NCBI GenBank assembly: GCA_034005635.1
Contig: JAVEUJ010000057.1
Span: 1 to 14,104, forward strand
Reading direction: 5' to 3'
Length of the DNA: 14,104 bases
Source of the DNA: JAAZFE01 sp034005635
GTDB taxonomy: Bacteria; Verrucomicrobiota; Kiritimatiellia; CAIQIC01; Lenti-01
Within the stretch, counting starts at the first letter, position 1; each line of letters opens with the position of its first letter. Below the pieces are notes generated by a model that saw nothing but the letters and a program-made list of their open reading frames with translations, searched no databases and was not told where the DNA came from. Position numbers and translations under genes: made by a program. This document shows, piece by piece, positions 5,288-10,659 of this stretch.

Positions 5288-6520
5288 TTAATCCATTCTG
5301 GATCCTGAATCCTGACTCCTGAATTCTTTCATACAGCGCAGCACATGATCCAGATCCTTGTCCCCGCGGCCGGAGAGGTTGACAAGGATGTTCTGGTCTT
5401 TCGGGCGGCGCTTGGCTTCGCGGATGGCAGCGGCGAGTGCGTGGGCGCTTTCCAGGGCGGGGATGATGCCTTCGAATTTGCACAGAATCTGAAAGGCGGC
5501 GAGCGCTTCTTTGTCGGTGACGCCTTCGTAGCGGACGCGCTTCAAGTCATGCAAGAGGGCATGCTCGGGGCCGACGCCGGGATAGTCGAGGCCGGCGGAG
5601 ATGGACCAGGCTTCGTGGATTTGGCCTTCGTCGCTTTGCAGCAGATAGGTGAGGGCCCCGTGGAGTTCGCCAGGGGAGCCGCCACTGATCGAGGCGGCGT
5701 GGCGGGGGGTGTCGAGACCAGCGCCGGCGGCCTCAGCGCCGATCATTTCGCAGGGATCGTCGAGGAAGGGATAAAAGAGGCCCATGGCGTTCGAGCCGCC
5801 GCCCACGCAAGCGACCAGCAGATCGGGAAGTTTGCCGTATTTCTCCAAAAACTGCGCGCGGGCTTCGTCGCCGATGACGCGCTGGAAGTCGCGGACCATT
5901 TCGGGATAGGGGTGGGGACCGGAGACGGTGCCGATGACGTAGAAGGTGTCGGCGCTGGTGCCGGCCCAGTAGCGCAGGGCTTCGTTCATCGCATCCTTGA
6001 GCGTGGAGGTGCCGGAGGTGACGGGGATGACGTCGGCGCCGAGCAGTTCCATGCGGCGGACATTGGGGGCCTGGCGGCGGATATCTTCCGCGCCCATGAA
6101 CACCTTGCACTCGAAGCCGAAGCGGGCGGCGATGGTGGCGGTGGCCACGCCGTGCTGGCCGGCGCCAGTTTCGGCGATGACGCGCGTCTTGCCCATGCGG
6201 CGGGCGAGGAGGCCTTGGCCGACGACGTTATTGATCTTGTGCGCGCCGGTGTGGGTGCAGTCTTCGCGCTTGAGCCAGATGCGCGCGCCGCCGAGGTGAT
6301 CGGAGAGGCGCTCGGCGCAATCGAGCGGCGTGGGGCGCCCGGCGTAGTCGCGCAGCATGGCGCGGAAGTCTGCCAGAAACGCGGGGTCGTGCTTGGCTTG
6401 TTTCCACGCGGCTTCCACATCGAGGAGGGCGGTCATGAGGGTTTCGCCGACGAAACGTCCGCCATAGGGACCGAAGTGGCCGGTGGAGTCGGGGTATTGG
6501 CCAATCAGAGGGGTGTTCAT
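5288..6520 (-). CDS. trpB: Tryptophan synthase beta subunit
   Basis: The 410-residue protein is TrpB, the pyridoxal phosphate enzyme that condenses indole from TrpA with L-serine to give tryptophan. Lys95 in HTGAHKINN is the cofactor lysine. AETGAGQHGVA (116-126) holds the catalytic glutamate, VGGGSNAMG binds the cofactor phosphate, and LVNLSGRGDKD lies at the C-terminal end of the conserved fold. The N-terminus (GHFGPYGGRFVGETL) is typical, so the ATG at 6520 is right, although no clear Shine-Dalgarno sequence precedes it. The product is slightly longer than usual, because the last ten or so residues (RSQDSGSRMD) are encoded by a TCAGGA-type intergenic repeat rather than conserved sequence. 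A 15-codon copy of this gene's 5' end lies at 7095-7139. Confidence 0.97.
   Translation of the reverse strand: MNTPLIGQYPDSTGHFGPYGGRFVGETLMTALLDVEAAWKQAKHDPAFLADFRAMLRDYAGRPTPLDCAERLSDHLGGARIWLKREDCTHTGAHKINNVVGQGLLARRMGKTRVIAETGAGQHGVATATIAARFGFECKVFMGAEDIRRQAPNVRRMELLGADVIPVTSGTSTLKDAMNEALRYWAGTSADTFYVIGTVSGPHPYPEMVRDFQRVIGDEARAQFLEKYGKLPDLLVACVGGGSNAMGLFYPFLDDPCEMIGAEAAGAGLDTPRHAASISGGSPGELHGALTYLLQSDEGQIHEAWSISAGLDYPGVGPEHALLHDLKRVRYEGVTDKEALAAFQILCKFEGIIPALESAHALAAAIREAKRRPKDQNILVNLSGRGDKDLDHVLRCMKEFRSQDSGSRMD
5295..5326. repeat. TCAGGATTCAGGA repeat forming the 3' end of trpB
   Basis: On the minus strand this reads GAATTCAGGAGTCAGGATTC followed by AGGATCCAG. It overlaps the last codons of trpB, so the repeat encodes the protein's final residues. 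Its complementary partner is the TCAGGG repeat beside trpA, so the two bracket the whole trpB-trpA spacer in opposite orientation. Confidence 0.65.
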
Positions 6521-6536
6521 AGAATCTGAGAAGATG

Positions 6537-7003
6537 TTTTTGACAGGATGTACAGGATGAACGGGATGGCTAATCCTGTTGATCGGCTGCCTTCAATATT
6601 CTCACCTTTCGTTTTACTTCAACTTTCTTTTCTCCGAAATTCAGAATCAATCCAACATCCATTTTGGTGGCAGTCAGATAATTTACCAACTGTACTTCAT
6701 GAGCCCTGGCAATCTGCTGGACTGATTTCAATTCTAGGATGATCTGACCTTCCACAATGATATCGGCGGTGAAATTGCCAACATTCTGATTCTCATAATA
6801 AACCGATATTTGTTTTTGTGCTTCTGCATGCAAGCCTGCTTTTTCCAACTCAATCAACAGGCATTTCTCATAGATTGATTCCAGAAATCCGGAACCCATT
6901 TTATTGTAGACCTGATAGGCGCAGCCAATAATCTTTTCTGTGAGTTCAGTGTGTTGCATGTAGGCACTCAATATCTTGTCTATCTTGTCAATCCTGTCAA
7001 AAA
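6537..7003 (-). mobile_element. GxxExxY cassette with 31-base terminal inverted repeats (copy 1)
   Basis: The two ends are inverted copies of each other. The left end (6537-6567) reads TTTTTGACAGGAT, GTACAGGAT, GAACGGGAT. The right end (6973-7003) read on the minus strand is TTTTTGACAGGAT, TGACAAGAT, AGACAAGAT. The outer 13 bases match exactly, and each end has three 9-base units. Between them is a single gene whose stop codon (6570-6572) lies two bases from the inner edge of the left end, so gene and termini look like one unit. There is no transposase and no obvious target duplication. The term mobile element is my inference. A deleted relative is at 11712-11892 and a lone terminus at 10498-10529. 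Confidence 0.5.
6570..6959 (-). CDS. GxxExxY family protein (PD-(D/E)XK nuclease-like), copy 1
   Basis: The 129-residue protein carries the family's name motif as GFLESIY (Gly24, Glu27, Tyr30), followed by ADIIVEGQIILELKSV. In that segment Asp66, Glu76 and Lys78 match the active-site pattern of PD-(D/E)XK nucleases, the superfamily to which this family (Pfam PDDEXK_3) is assigned. Its biological role is not established to my knowledge. I prefer the ATG at 6959 over the TTG at 6971 because the decayed relative at 11846 starts at the equivalent codon. It is co-oriented with the trp operon but has no metabolic link to it. Its A+T-richer, lysine-rich composition differs from the trp genes, which suggests transfer. 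Its last residues (QQD) and stop come from repeat-like sequence. Confidence 0.85.
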   Translation of the reverse strand: MQHTELTEKIIGCAYQVYNKMGSGFLESIYEKCLLIELEKAGLHAEAQKQISVYYENQNVGNFTADIIVEGQIILELKSVQQIARAHEVQLVNYLTATKMDVGLILNFGEKKVEVKRKVRILKAADQQD

Positions 7004-7039
7004 TTCATGATAAACAGGATCAATATAAATCCCACCTTT

Positions 7040-7090
7040 TTAGTTGTCTTCTGACTTCGGCCGGATGAGCGAGTCCATGTGTGCGTGCGC
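7040..7090 (-). pseudogene. Diverged 3' fragment of a DAHP synthase gene
   Basis: Read on the minus strand, this gives AHAHMDSLIRPKSEDN and a stop, matching the last 16 residues of the DAHP synthase in this window (AHARISKLVRKESEDN) at 9 of 16 positions and 38 of 51 bases. The frame and stop are kept, and the distance to the cassette is the same as at the real gene. It is therefore the 3' end of a homologous but clearly different allele, cut off on its 5' side where it joins a trpB fragment. It may come from another strain through misassembly. Confidence 0.65.
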
Positions 7091-7094
7091 TTAG

Positions 7095-7139
7095 GTGGCC
7101 GGTGGAGTCGGGATATTGGCCAATCAGAGGGGTGTTCAT
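7095..7139 (-). pseudogene. Duplicate 5' stub of trpB (15 codons)
   Basis: These 45 bases repeat the first 15 codons of trpB (MNTPLIGQYPDSTGH) with one synonymous change (TAC to TAT, 7113 versus 6494). They then run straight into the reversed end of the DAHP synthase fragment. The stub marks the left edge of the 619-base duplicated segment. It cannot make a functional product. Confidence 0.8.
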
Positions 7140-7188
7140 AGAATCTGAGAAGATGTTTTTGACAGGATGTACAGGATGAACGGGATGG

Positions 7189-7687
7189 CTAATCCTGTTG
7201 ATCGGCTGCCTTCAATATTCTCACCTTTCGTTTTACTTCAACTTTCTTTTCTCCGAAATTCAGAATCAATCCAACATCCATTTTGGTGGCAGTCAGATAA
7301 TTTACCAACTGTACTTCATGAGCCCTGGCAATCTGCTGGACTGATTTCAATTCTAGGATGATCTGACCTTCCACAATGATATCGGCGGTGAAATTGCCAA
7401 CATTCTGATTCTCATAATAAACCGATATTTGTTTTTGTGCTTCTGCATGCAAGCCTGCTTTTTCCAACTCAATCAACAGGCATTTCTCATAGATTGATTC
7501 CAGAAATCCGGAACCCATTTTNNNNNNNNNNCGATATTTGTTTTTGTGCTTCTGCATGCAAGCCTGCTTTTTCCAACTCAATCAACAGGCATTTCTCATA
7601 GATTGATTCCAGAAATCCGGAACCCATTTTATTGTAGACCTGATAGGCGCAGCCAATAATCTTTTCTGTGAGTTCAGTGTGTTGCAT
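7189..7687 (-). CDS. GxxExxY family protein, copy 2 (coding sequence broken by scaffold gap)
   Basis: The 3' part (7189-7521) and 5' part (7532-7687) are each identical to the first GxxExxY gene, and both contain the same 99 bases on either side of ten Ns. Read literally the gene is broken. With the overlap collapsed it becomes the same intact 129-residue protein with GFLESIY and the D, E-x-K residues. I regard the break as an assembly artefact, not a mutation. Whether this second copy exists in the genome depends on whether the whole duplication is real. Confidence 0.6.
7522..7531. other. Scaffold gap (ten Ns) flanked by an identical 99-base overlap
   Basis: The bases before the gap (7423-7521) and after it (7532-7630) are the same 99 nucleotides. 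Two contigs ending in one shared odd-length word joined by a placeholder gap is what de Bruijn assemblers leave with k near 99. The true gap length is probably minus 99. Confidence 0.9.
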
Positions 7688-7767
7688 GTAGGCACTCAAT
7701 ATCTTGTCTATCTTGTCAATCCTGTCAAAAATTCATGATAAACAGGATCAATATTAATACGGCTTCG

Positions 7768-8844
7768 TTAGTTGTCTTCTGACTCCTTCCGGACCAGCTT
7801 GCTGATCCGGGCGTGCGCCTCCCGCAGCAGCGCCTCGGTGGTCGGCCAGTCGATGCATTCGTCGGTAACGGAACAGCGGGGATTGAGGAGGGCGGGGTTG
7901 GCTTGCATGGGCTGGTTGCCGCCTTCGAGATTGCTTTCGAGCATGAAGCCGCGGATGGCGCGGTTGCCGGCTTCGATCTGCGAGAGGATATTTTTGAGAA
8001 CAAGACCCTGTCGTTCCGCTTTTTTACCGGAATTGCCGTGGGAGCAATCGACAAGAATATTCAGTGGCAGGTGGGCCTCGCGTAGGGCCTCCTCGCAGGC
8101 GGCGATATTGGTGGCATCGTAGTTGGGTTTTTTGCCACCCCGCAGCACAATATGTGGATAAGAGTTTCCCGTTGTACTGAAGACCGCCGGCAGGCCGTCT
8201 TCGGTAACACCCAGAAAATGGTGCGGGCCGGTTGCTGAGCGTACGCCGTTAATAGCGCCGTCCAGCGTGCCATCCGTACCATTTTTAAAACCGATGGGCG
8301 TCGAGATGCCGCTGGAGATTTCCCGGTGGGTCTGGGCCTCGGCGGTGCGCGCGCCGATGACATTCCAAGAGATGAGGTCGCCGATATACTGGGGCATGAG
8401 GACGTCGAGCAATTCGGTGCCGGCCGGCAGGCCGATCTCGGCTACGCGGAACAAAAAATGCCGGGCCATGCGGATGCCTTCCTCGATTTGGAAAGTGTCG
8501 TTCATGTAGGGGTCGTTGATGAGTCCTTTCCAGCCGATGGATGAGCGTGGTTTTTCGAAATAGACGCGCATGACGATAAAGATGGTATCGGCGATGTCAT
8601 CCGCAAGAGCCTTGAGCTTGCGCGCGTATTCTTCGGCAGCGTCCAAGTTGTGGATGGAGCAGGGACCGACCACGGCGAAGAGGCGCGGGTCGTCGCCATC
8701 AAGAATGCGCTCCAGAGTGTCGCGTCCGCGCGAGACCGTGGCGGTGGCCGCGGCCGACAGGGGGATCGCGGCCTTGATTTCCCGCGGGCTGGGCAGGAGG
8801 GCAATGGATTCAATATTGATATTTTCGAGGCGGGGATGGCTCAT
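7768..8844 (-). CDS. 3-deoxy-7-phosphoheptulonate (DAHP) synthase, class I AroFGH type
   Basis: The 358-residue enzyme condenses phosphoenolpyruvate and erythrose 4-phosphate to DAHP, the first step toward chorismate. It aligns with E. coli AroG almost residue for residue. The metal ligands are Cys62 (VVGPCSIH), His269 (DCSHGNSGK), Glu303 (LESNLEGGNQ) and Asp328 (SVTDECIDW). The substrate site includes Arg93, the PRSSIGWKGLINDP loop and R166/K187 in IGARTAEA and GFKNGTDG. Its ATG overlaps the trpF stop by four bases (ATGA), and AAAGGA lies six bases upstream. Its place inside the trp operon suggests that its supply of precursor follows tryptophan demand. Which amino acid inhibits it cannot be read safely, so I give no aroF, aroG or aroH symbol. 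Confidence 0.95.
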   Translation of the reverse strand: MSHPRLENINIESIALLPSPREIKAAIPLSAAATATVSRGRDTLERILDGDDPRLFAVVGPCSIHNLDAAEEYARKLKALADDIADTIFIVMRVYFEKPRSSIGWKGLINDPYMNDTFQIEEGIRMARHFLFRVAEIGLPAGTELLDVLMPQYIGDLISWNVIGARTAEAQTHREISSGISTPIGFKNGTDGTLDGAINGVRSATGPHHFLGVTEDGLPAVFSTTGNSYPHIVLRGGKKPNYDATNIAACEEALREAHLPLNILVDCSHGNSGKKAERQGLVLKNILSQIEAGNRAIRGFMLESNLEGGNQPMQANPALLNPRCSVTDECIDWPTTEALLREAHARISKLVRKESEDN

Positions 8845-9509
8845 GGGATTCCTTTCCAGGAAAAGGGAAAGCGGGCAGGGGGGAGTTCAGCGGCGGCGCG
8901 GAGGAAGGCGCGGACGGCGGCTTCATCTTTGATGCCGGGGGCGGTCTCGACTCCGGAGGAGGCATCGAAACCGGCGGCGCAGGAATCGTGGGCAACCGTG
9001 GCGATATTGGCAGCATTCAAGCCGCCAGCAATGGCGAACGGACGGAAGTCGGCCAGAGGCGCGGCCTTGCTCCAGTTCCAGGCCATGCCGTTGCCGCCGG
9101 GGAGAGCGCCGCGTCCGCATTCGACGAGGATGCCGACACAGGGCGGGAGGGCACGAGCAGCGACGAGGAGGTCGGGGCCATTACGCTTGATAGCCTGGAC
9201 GACATGGAAGCCTTCGCGGAGCAGGGCCGTGGTGATCTCGACGGTTTCCTCGCCATGCATCTGGATGGTGCAGACTCCGGCTTGGCGGGCGGTGCGGATC
9301 ATGGTATCGAGGGGGGCATTGACGAAGACGCCGACGCGGGCGACTTCGGGCGGCAGGTCTTTGAGCAGGCCCTGGGCCTGGATGCCAGTGACATAGCGCG
9401 GGCTTTTTTCGTAGAAGACAACGCCGAGGGCGCCGGCGCCGGCGTCGACACAGGCCAGGGCGTCGGAGCGTCGGGTGATGCCGCAGATTTTGATGTGGGG
9501 TAGGTGCAT
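8841..9509 (-). CDS. trpF: Phosphoribosylanthranilate isomerase
   Basis: The 222-residue TIM-barrel enzyme carries out the Amadori rearrangement of phosphoribosylanthranilate to CdRP, the step between TrpD and TrpC. The general base Cys9 is in HIKICGITR. GVFVN, IQMHGEE and the phosphate-binding AIAGGLNAAN and GFDASSGVE segments are typical. The usual catalytic acid aspartate is expected in the LVD motif before the GGxG turn. Here that stretch reads ILVECGRGALPGGNG, so Glu130 stands in its place by my alignment. The start is preceded by a C-rich TCAGGGG repeat leader without a Shine-Dalgarno sequence. The stop overlaps the DAHP synthase start. It is a separate gene, not fused to trpC as in enterobacteria. 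Confidence 0.95.
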   Translation of the reverse strand: MHLPHIKICGITRRSDALACVDAGAGALGVVFYEKSPRYVTGIQAQGLLKDLPPEVARVGVFVNAPLDTMIRTARQAGVCTIQMHGEETVEITTALLREGFHVVQAIKRNGPDLLVAARALPPCVGILVECGRGALPGGNGMAWNWSKAAPLADFRPFAIAGGLNAANIATVAHDSCAAGFDASSGVETAPGIKDEAAVRAFLRAAAELPPARFPFSWKGIP

Positions 9510-9519
9510 GGGGAAGGGG

Positions 9520-9715
9520 TCAGAGTTGGGGGTTCAGGGGTCAGGGTTCAGGGGTCGGGGGAAGACAGGAAGATAAAATCCATTTATCAGGGAAACAGGA
9601 AACACAGGAAAACAGAAGGAAAATGAGGAACAGTGTGAGGCTATTTTTGATCTCTGACCTCTGGTCTCTAAAATTAGCGGCTTCATTCTGACTCCTGATC
9701 TTTGACTTCTAGAGT
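9520..9715. repeat. TCAGGGG / CTGACTCCTGA bracketed repeats in the trpC-trpF spacer
   Basis: Next to trpF there is GGGGTTCAGGGGTCAGGGTT followed by CAGGGGTCGG (9530-9560). Near trpC the opposite sense appears: CTCTGACCTCTGGTCTCTA (9655-9673) and TCTGACTCCTGATCTTTGAC (9689-9708), the latter inside the trpC 3' end. An A-rich ACAGGAAA stretch lies between (about 9595-9620). The layout copies that of the trpB-trpA spacer, where TCAGGG is beside the downstream gene and CCTGA beside the upstream gene. Confidence 0.65.
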
Positions 9716-10492
9716 CTTGATGGCGGTCCATTGCTTGAGGAGGGCGGTGGGATCGGGGTGCGTCACGAGGGTTTCGCCGACAAGGAAGTGGCGGATGCCG
9801 GCGGCGAGGGACTGTTGAATGTCGACTTCGTCGCGGATGCCGCTGGCGGCGACGACCGTTACGCCGCGCGGGAGTCGGGCGGCCAAGCGCGCGGCGTGTT
9901 CGACGTCGGTCTGGAAGTGGGCAAGATCGCGGTTGTTGATGCCGATAATAGGGGCATCCAGATTGGCAAGACGGGCGGCATCGGTTTCGTCGTGAATTTC
10001 GACGAGGGTTTCGAGCCCGATACCATCGGCGAGGGCGAGCAGAGATGAGAGTTGCTCATCGTCGAGGATGCGTACGATGAGCAGCATGGCATCGGCACCC
10101 ATGGCCGCGGTTTCAAAAACTTGGTAGGGATCCAGGATGAAGTCCTTGCGCAGGACGGGCAGGTCGGTGGCGTCGCGCGCACGTTGCAAGTCTGCGGCTG
10201 ATCCTTTGAAGTAGGCGGGTTCGGTCAGCACGGAGAGGGCGGCCGCACCGCCAGCCTGATACGCTACGGCCAGGTCGTCGGGATTCAGGTCAGGCCGGAT
10301 GTCGCCGCGAGAAGGCGAGGCGCGCTTGATTTCGGCGATAATGCGCACGCCAGGGCAGGCGAGGGATTCTGCGAATCCGCGGAAGTCCCCGCGCCGGGCG
10401 GCAAGGCGTTCGAGATCGGCCTGCGGCGTGATGGCGCGTGCCGCGGCGATTTCGTCGCGCTTGGCGGTAAGGATTTGATCTAGAAAAGACAT
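9683..10492 (-). CDS. trpC: Indole-3-glycerol phosphate synthase
   Basis: The 269-residue TIM-barrel enzyme closes the indole ring, turning CdRP into indole-3-glycerol phosphate for TrpA. The signature RIIAEIKRASPSRG (Glu54, Lys56, Ser59) and PVLRKDFILDPYQV (Lys116) hold catalytic residues. IGINNRDL and VAASGI complete the active-site rim. The ATG at 10492 gives the typical MSFLDQILTAKRDEI N-terminus, though I see no convincing ribosome binding site (the leader is CTAAAACACGT). The last residues (EVKDQESE) are encoded by a GTCAGAA-type repeat, so the natural C-terminus was probably slightly different. It is a stand-alone gene, not a TrpC-TrpF fusion. Confidence 0.97.
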   Translation of the reverse strand: MSFLDQILTAKRDEIAAARAITPQADLERLAARRGDFRGFAESLACPGVRIIAEIKRASPSRGDIRPDLNPDDLAVAYQAGGAAALSVLTEPAYFKGSAADLQRARDATDLPVLRKDFILDPYQVFETAAMGADAMLLIVRILDDEQLSSLLALADGIGLETLVEIHDETDAARLANLDAPIIGINNRDLAHFQTDVEHAARLAARLPRGVTVVAASGIRDEVDIQQSLAAGIRHFLVGETLVTHPDPTALLKQWTAIKTLEVKDQESE

Positions 10493-10497
10493 ACGTG

Positions 10498-10529
10498 TTT
10501 TAGACAGGATTAACAGGATTTTTCAGGAT
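10498..10529. repeat. Single terminus of the ACAGGAT cassette family
   Basis: TTTTAGACAGGAT, TAACAGGAT and TTTTCAGGAT follow each other, matching the termini of the GxxExxY cassettes, especially the left end of the decayed one (TTTTAGACAGGAT at 11712). No opposite terminus and no GxxExxY coding sequence remain before trpD. It lies six bases upstream of the trpC start. Confidence 0.65.
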
Positions 10530-10552
10530 TGGGGAATAGTTATGAAGAGGGT

Positions 10553-10646
10553 AACTACGAAACACGCGAAAAGTGCGAAAGAAAAAGAATTGGGTCACTA
10601 CGTTCAAAAGATATCTCATTTCGTACATTTCGCGACTTTCGTAGTT
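10553..10646. repeat. AACTACGAAA inverted repeat in the trpD-trpC spacer
   Basis: AACTACGAAA (10553-10562) and TTTCGTAGTT (10637-10646) are perfect complements. The pairing continues inward with imperfect CACGCGAAAAGTGCGAAA against the complement of TTTCGTACATTTCGCGAC, so nearly 30 bases per arm match in part. The transcript would carry a hairpin between trpD and trpC. A 65-residue frame through it is not a gene. Confidence 0.7.
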
Positions 10647-10659
10647 TGTTTGTTTGGTT

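Larger units (their letters stand above)
7156..7731 (-). mobile_element. GxxExxY cassette, copy 2, interrupted by the gap
   Basis: The left terminus (7156-7186) and right terminus (7701-7731) are identical to those of copy 1. The interior contains the N-gap and a 99-base overlap. If the gap and one overlap copy are removed, the cassette becomes the same 467 bases as copy 1. Confidence 0.5.
6476..7754. repeat. Duplicated segment (619-base offset) broken by an assembly gap
   Basis: Positions 7095-7521 repeat 6476-6902 with one difference. Positions 7532-7754 repeat 6804-7026 exactly. The duplicate therefore covers the trpB 5' end, the spacer and the whole GxxExxY cassette. Identity stops sharply at 7026/7754, where the flanks become diverged DAHP synthase ends. 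The combination of perfect identity inside and divergence outside suggests either a very recent duplication or a chimeric join of strain variants. Confidence 0.85.

Noticed and set aside
5345..6529. A 394-codon open frame on the plus strand opposite trpB
   Set aside because: It is the antisense shadow of a GC-rich gene. The translation is Gly/Ala/Val/Asp-rich, has no family motifs, and trpB on the other strand is certain.
6537..7003. Calling the GxxExxY cassette an insertion sequence
   Set aside because: There is no transposase gene and I could not find a target duplication at either side, so I describe it only as a cassette with inverted termini and leave mobility as a hypothesis.
7189..7581. 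A 130-residue protein reading through the Ns
   Set aside because: Its N-terminal residues come from an out-of-frame read of the 99-base overlap across the gap. It is an artefact of the placeholder Ns.
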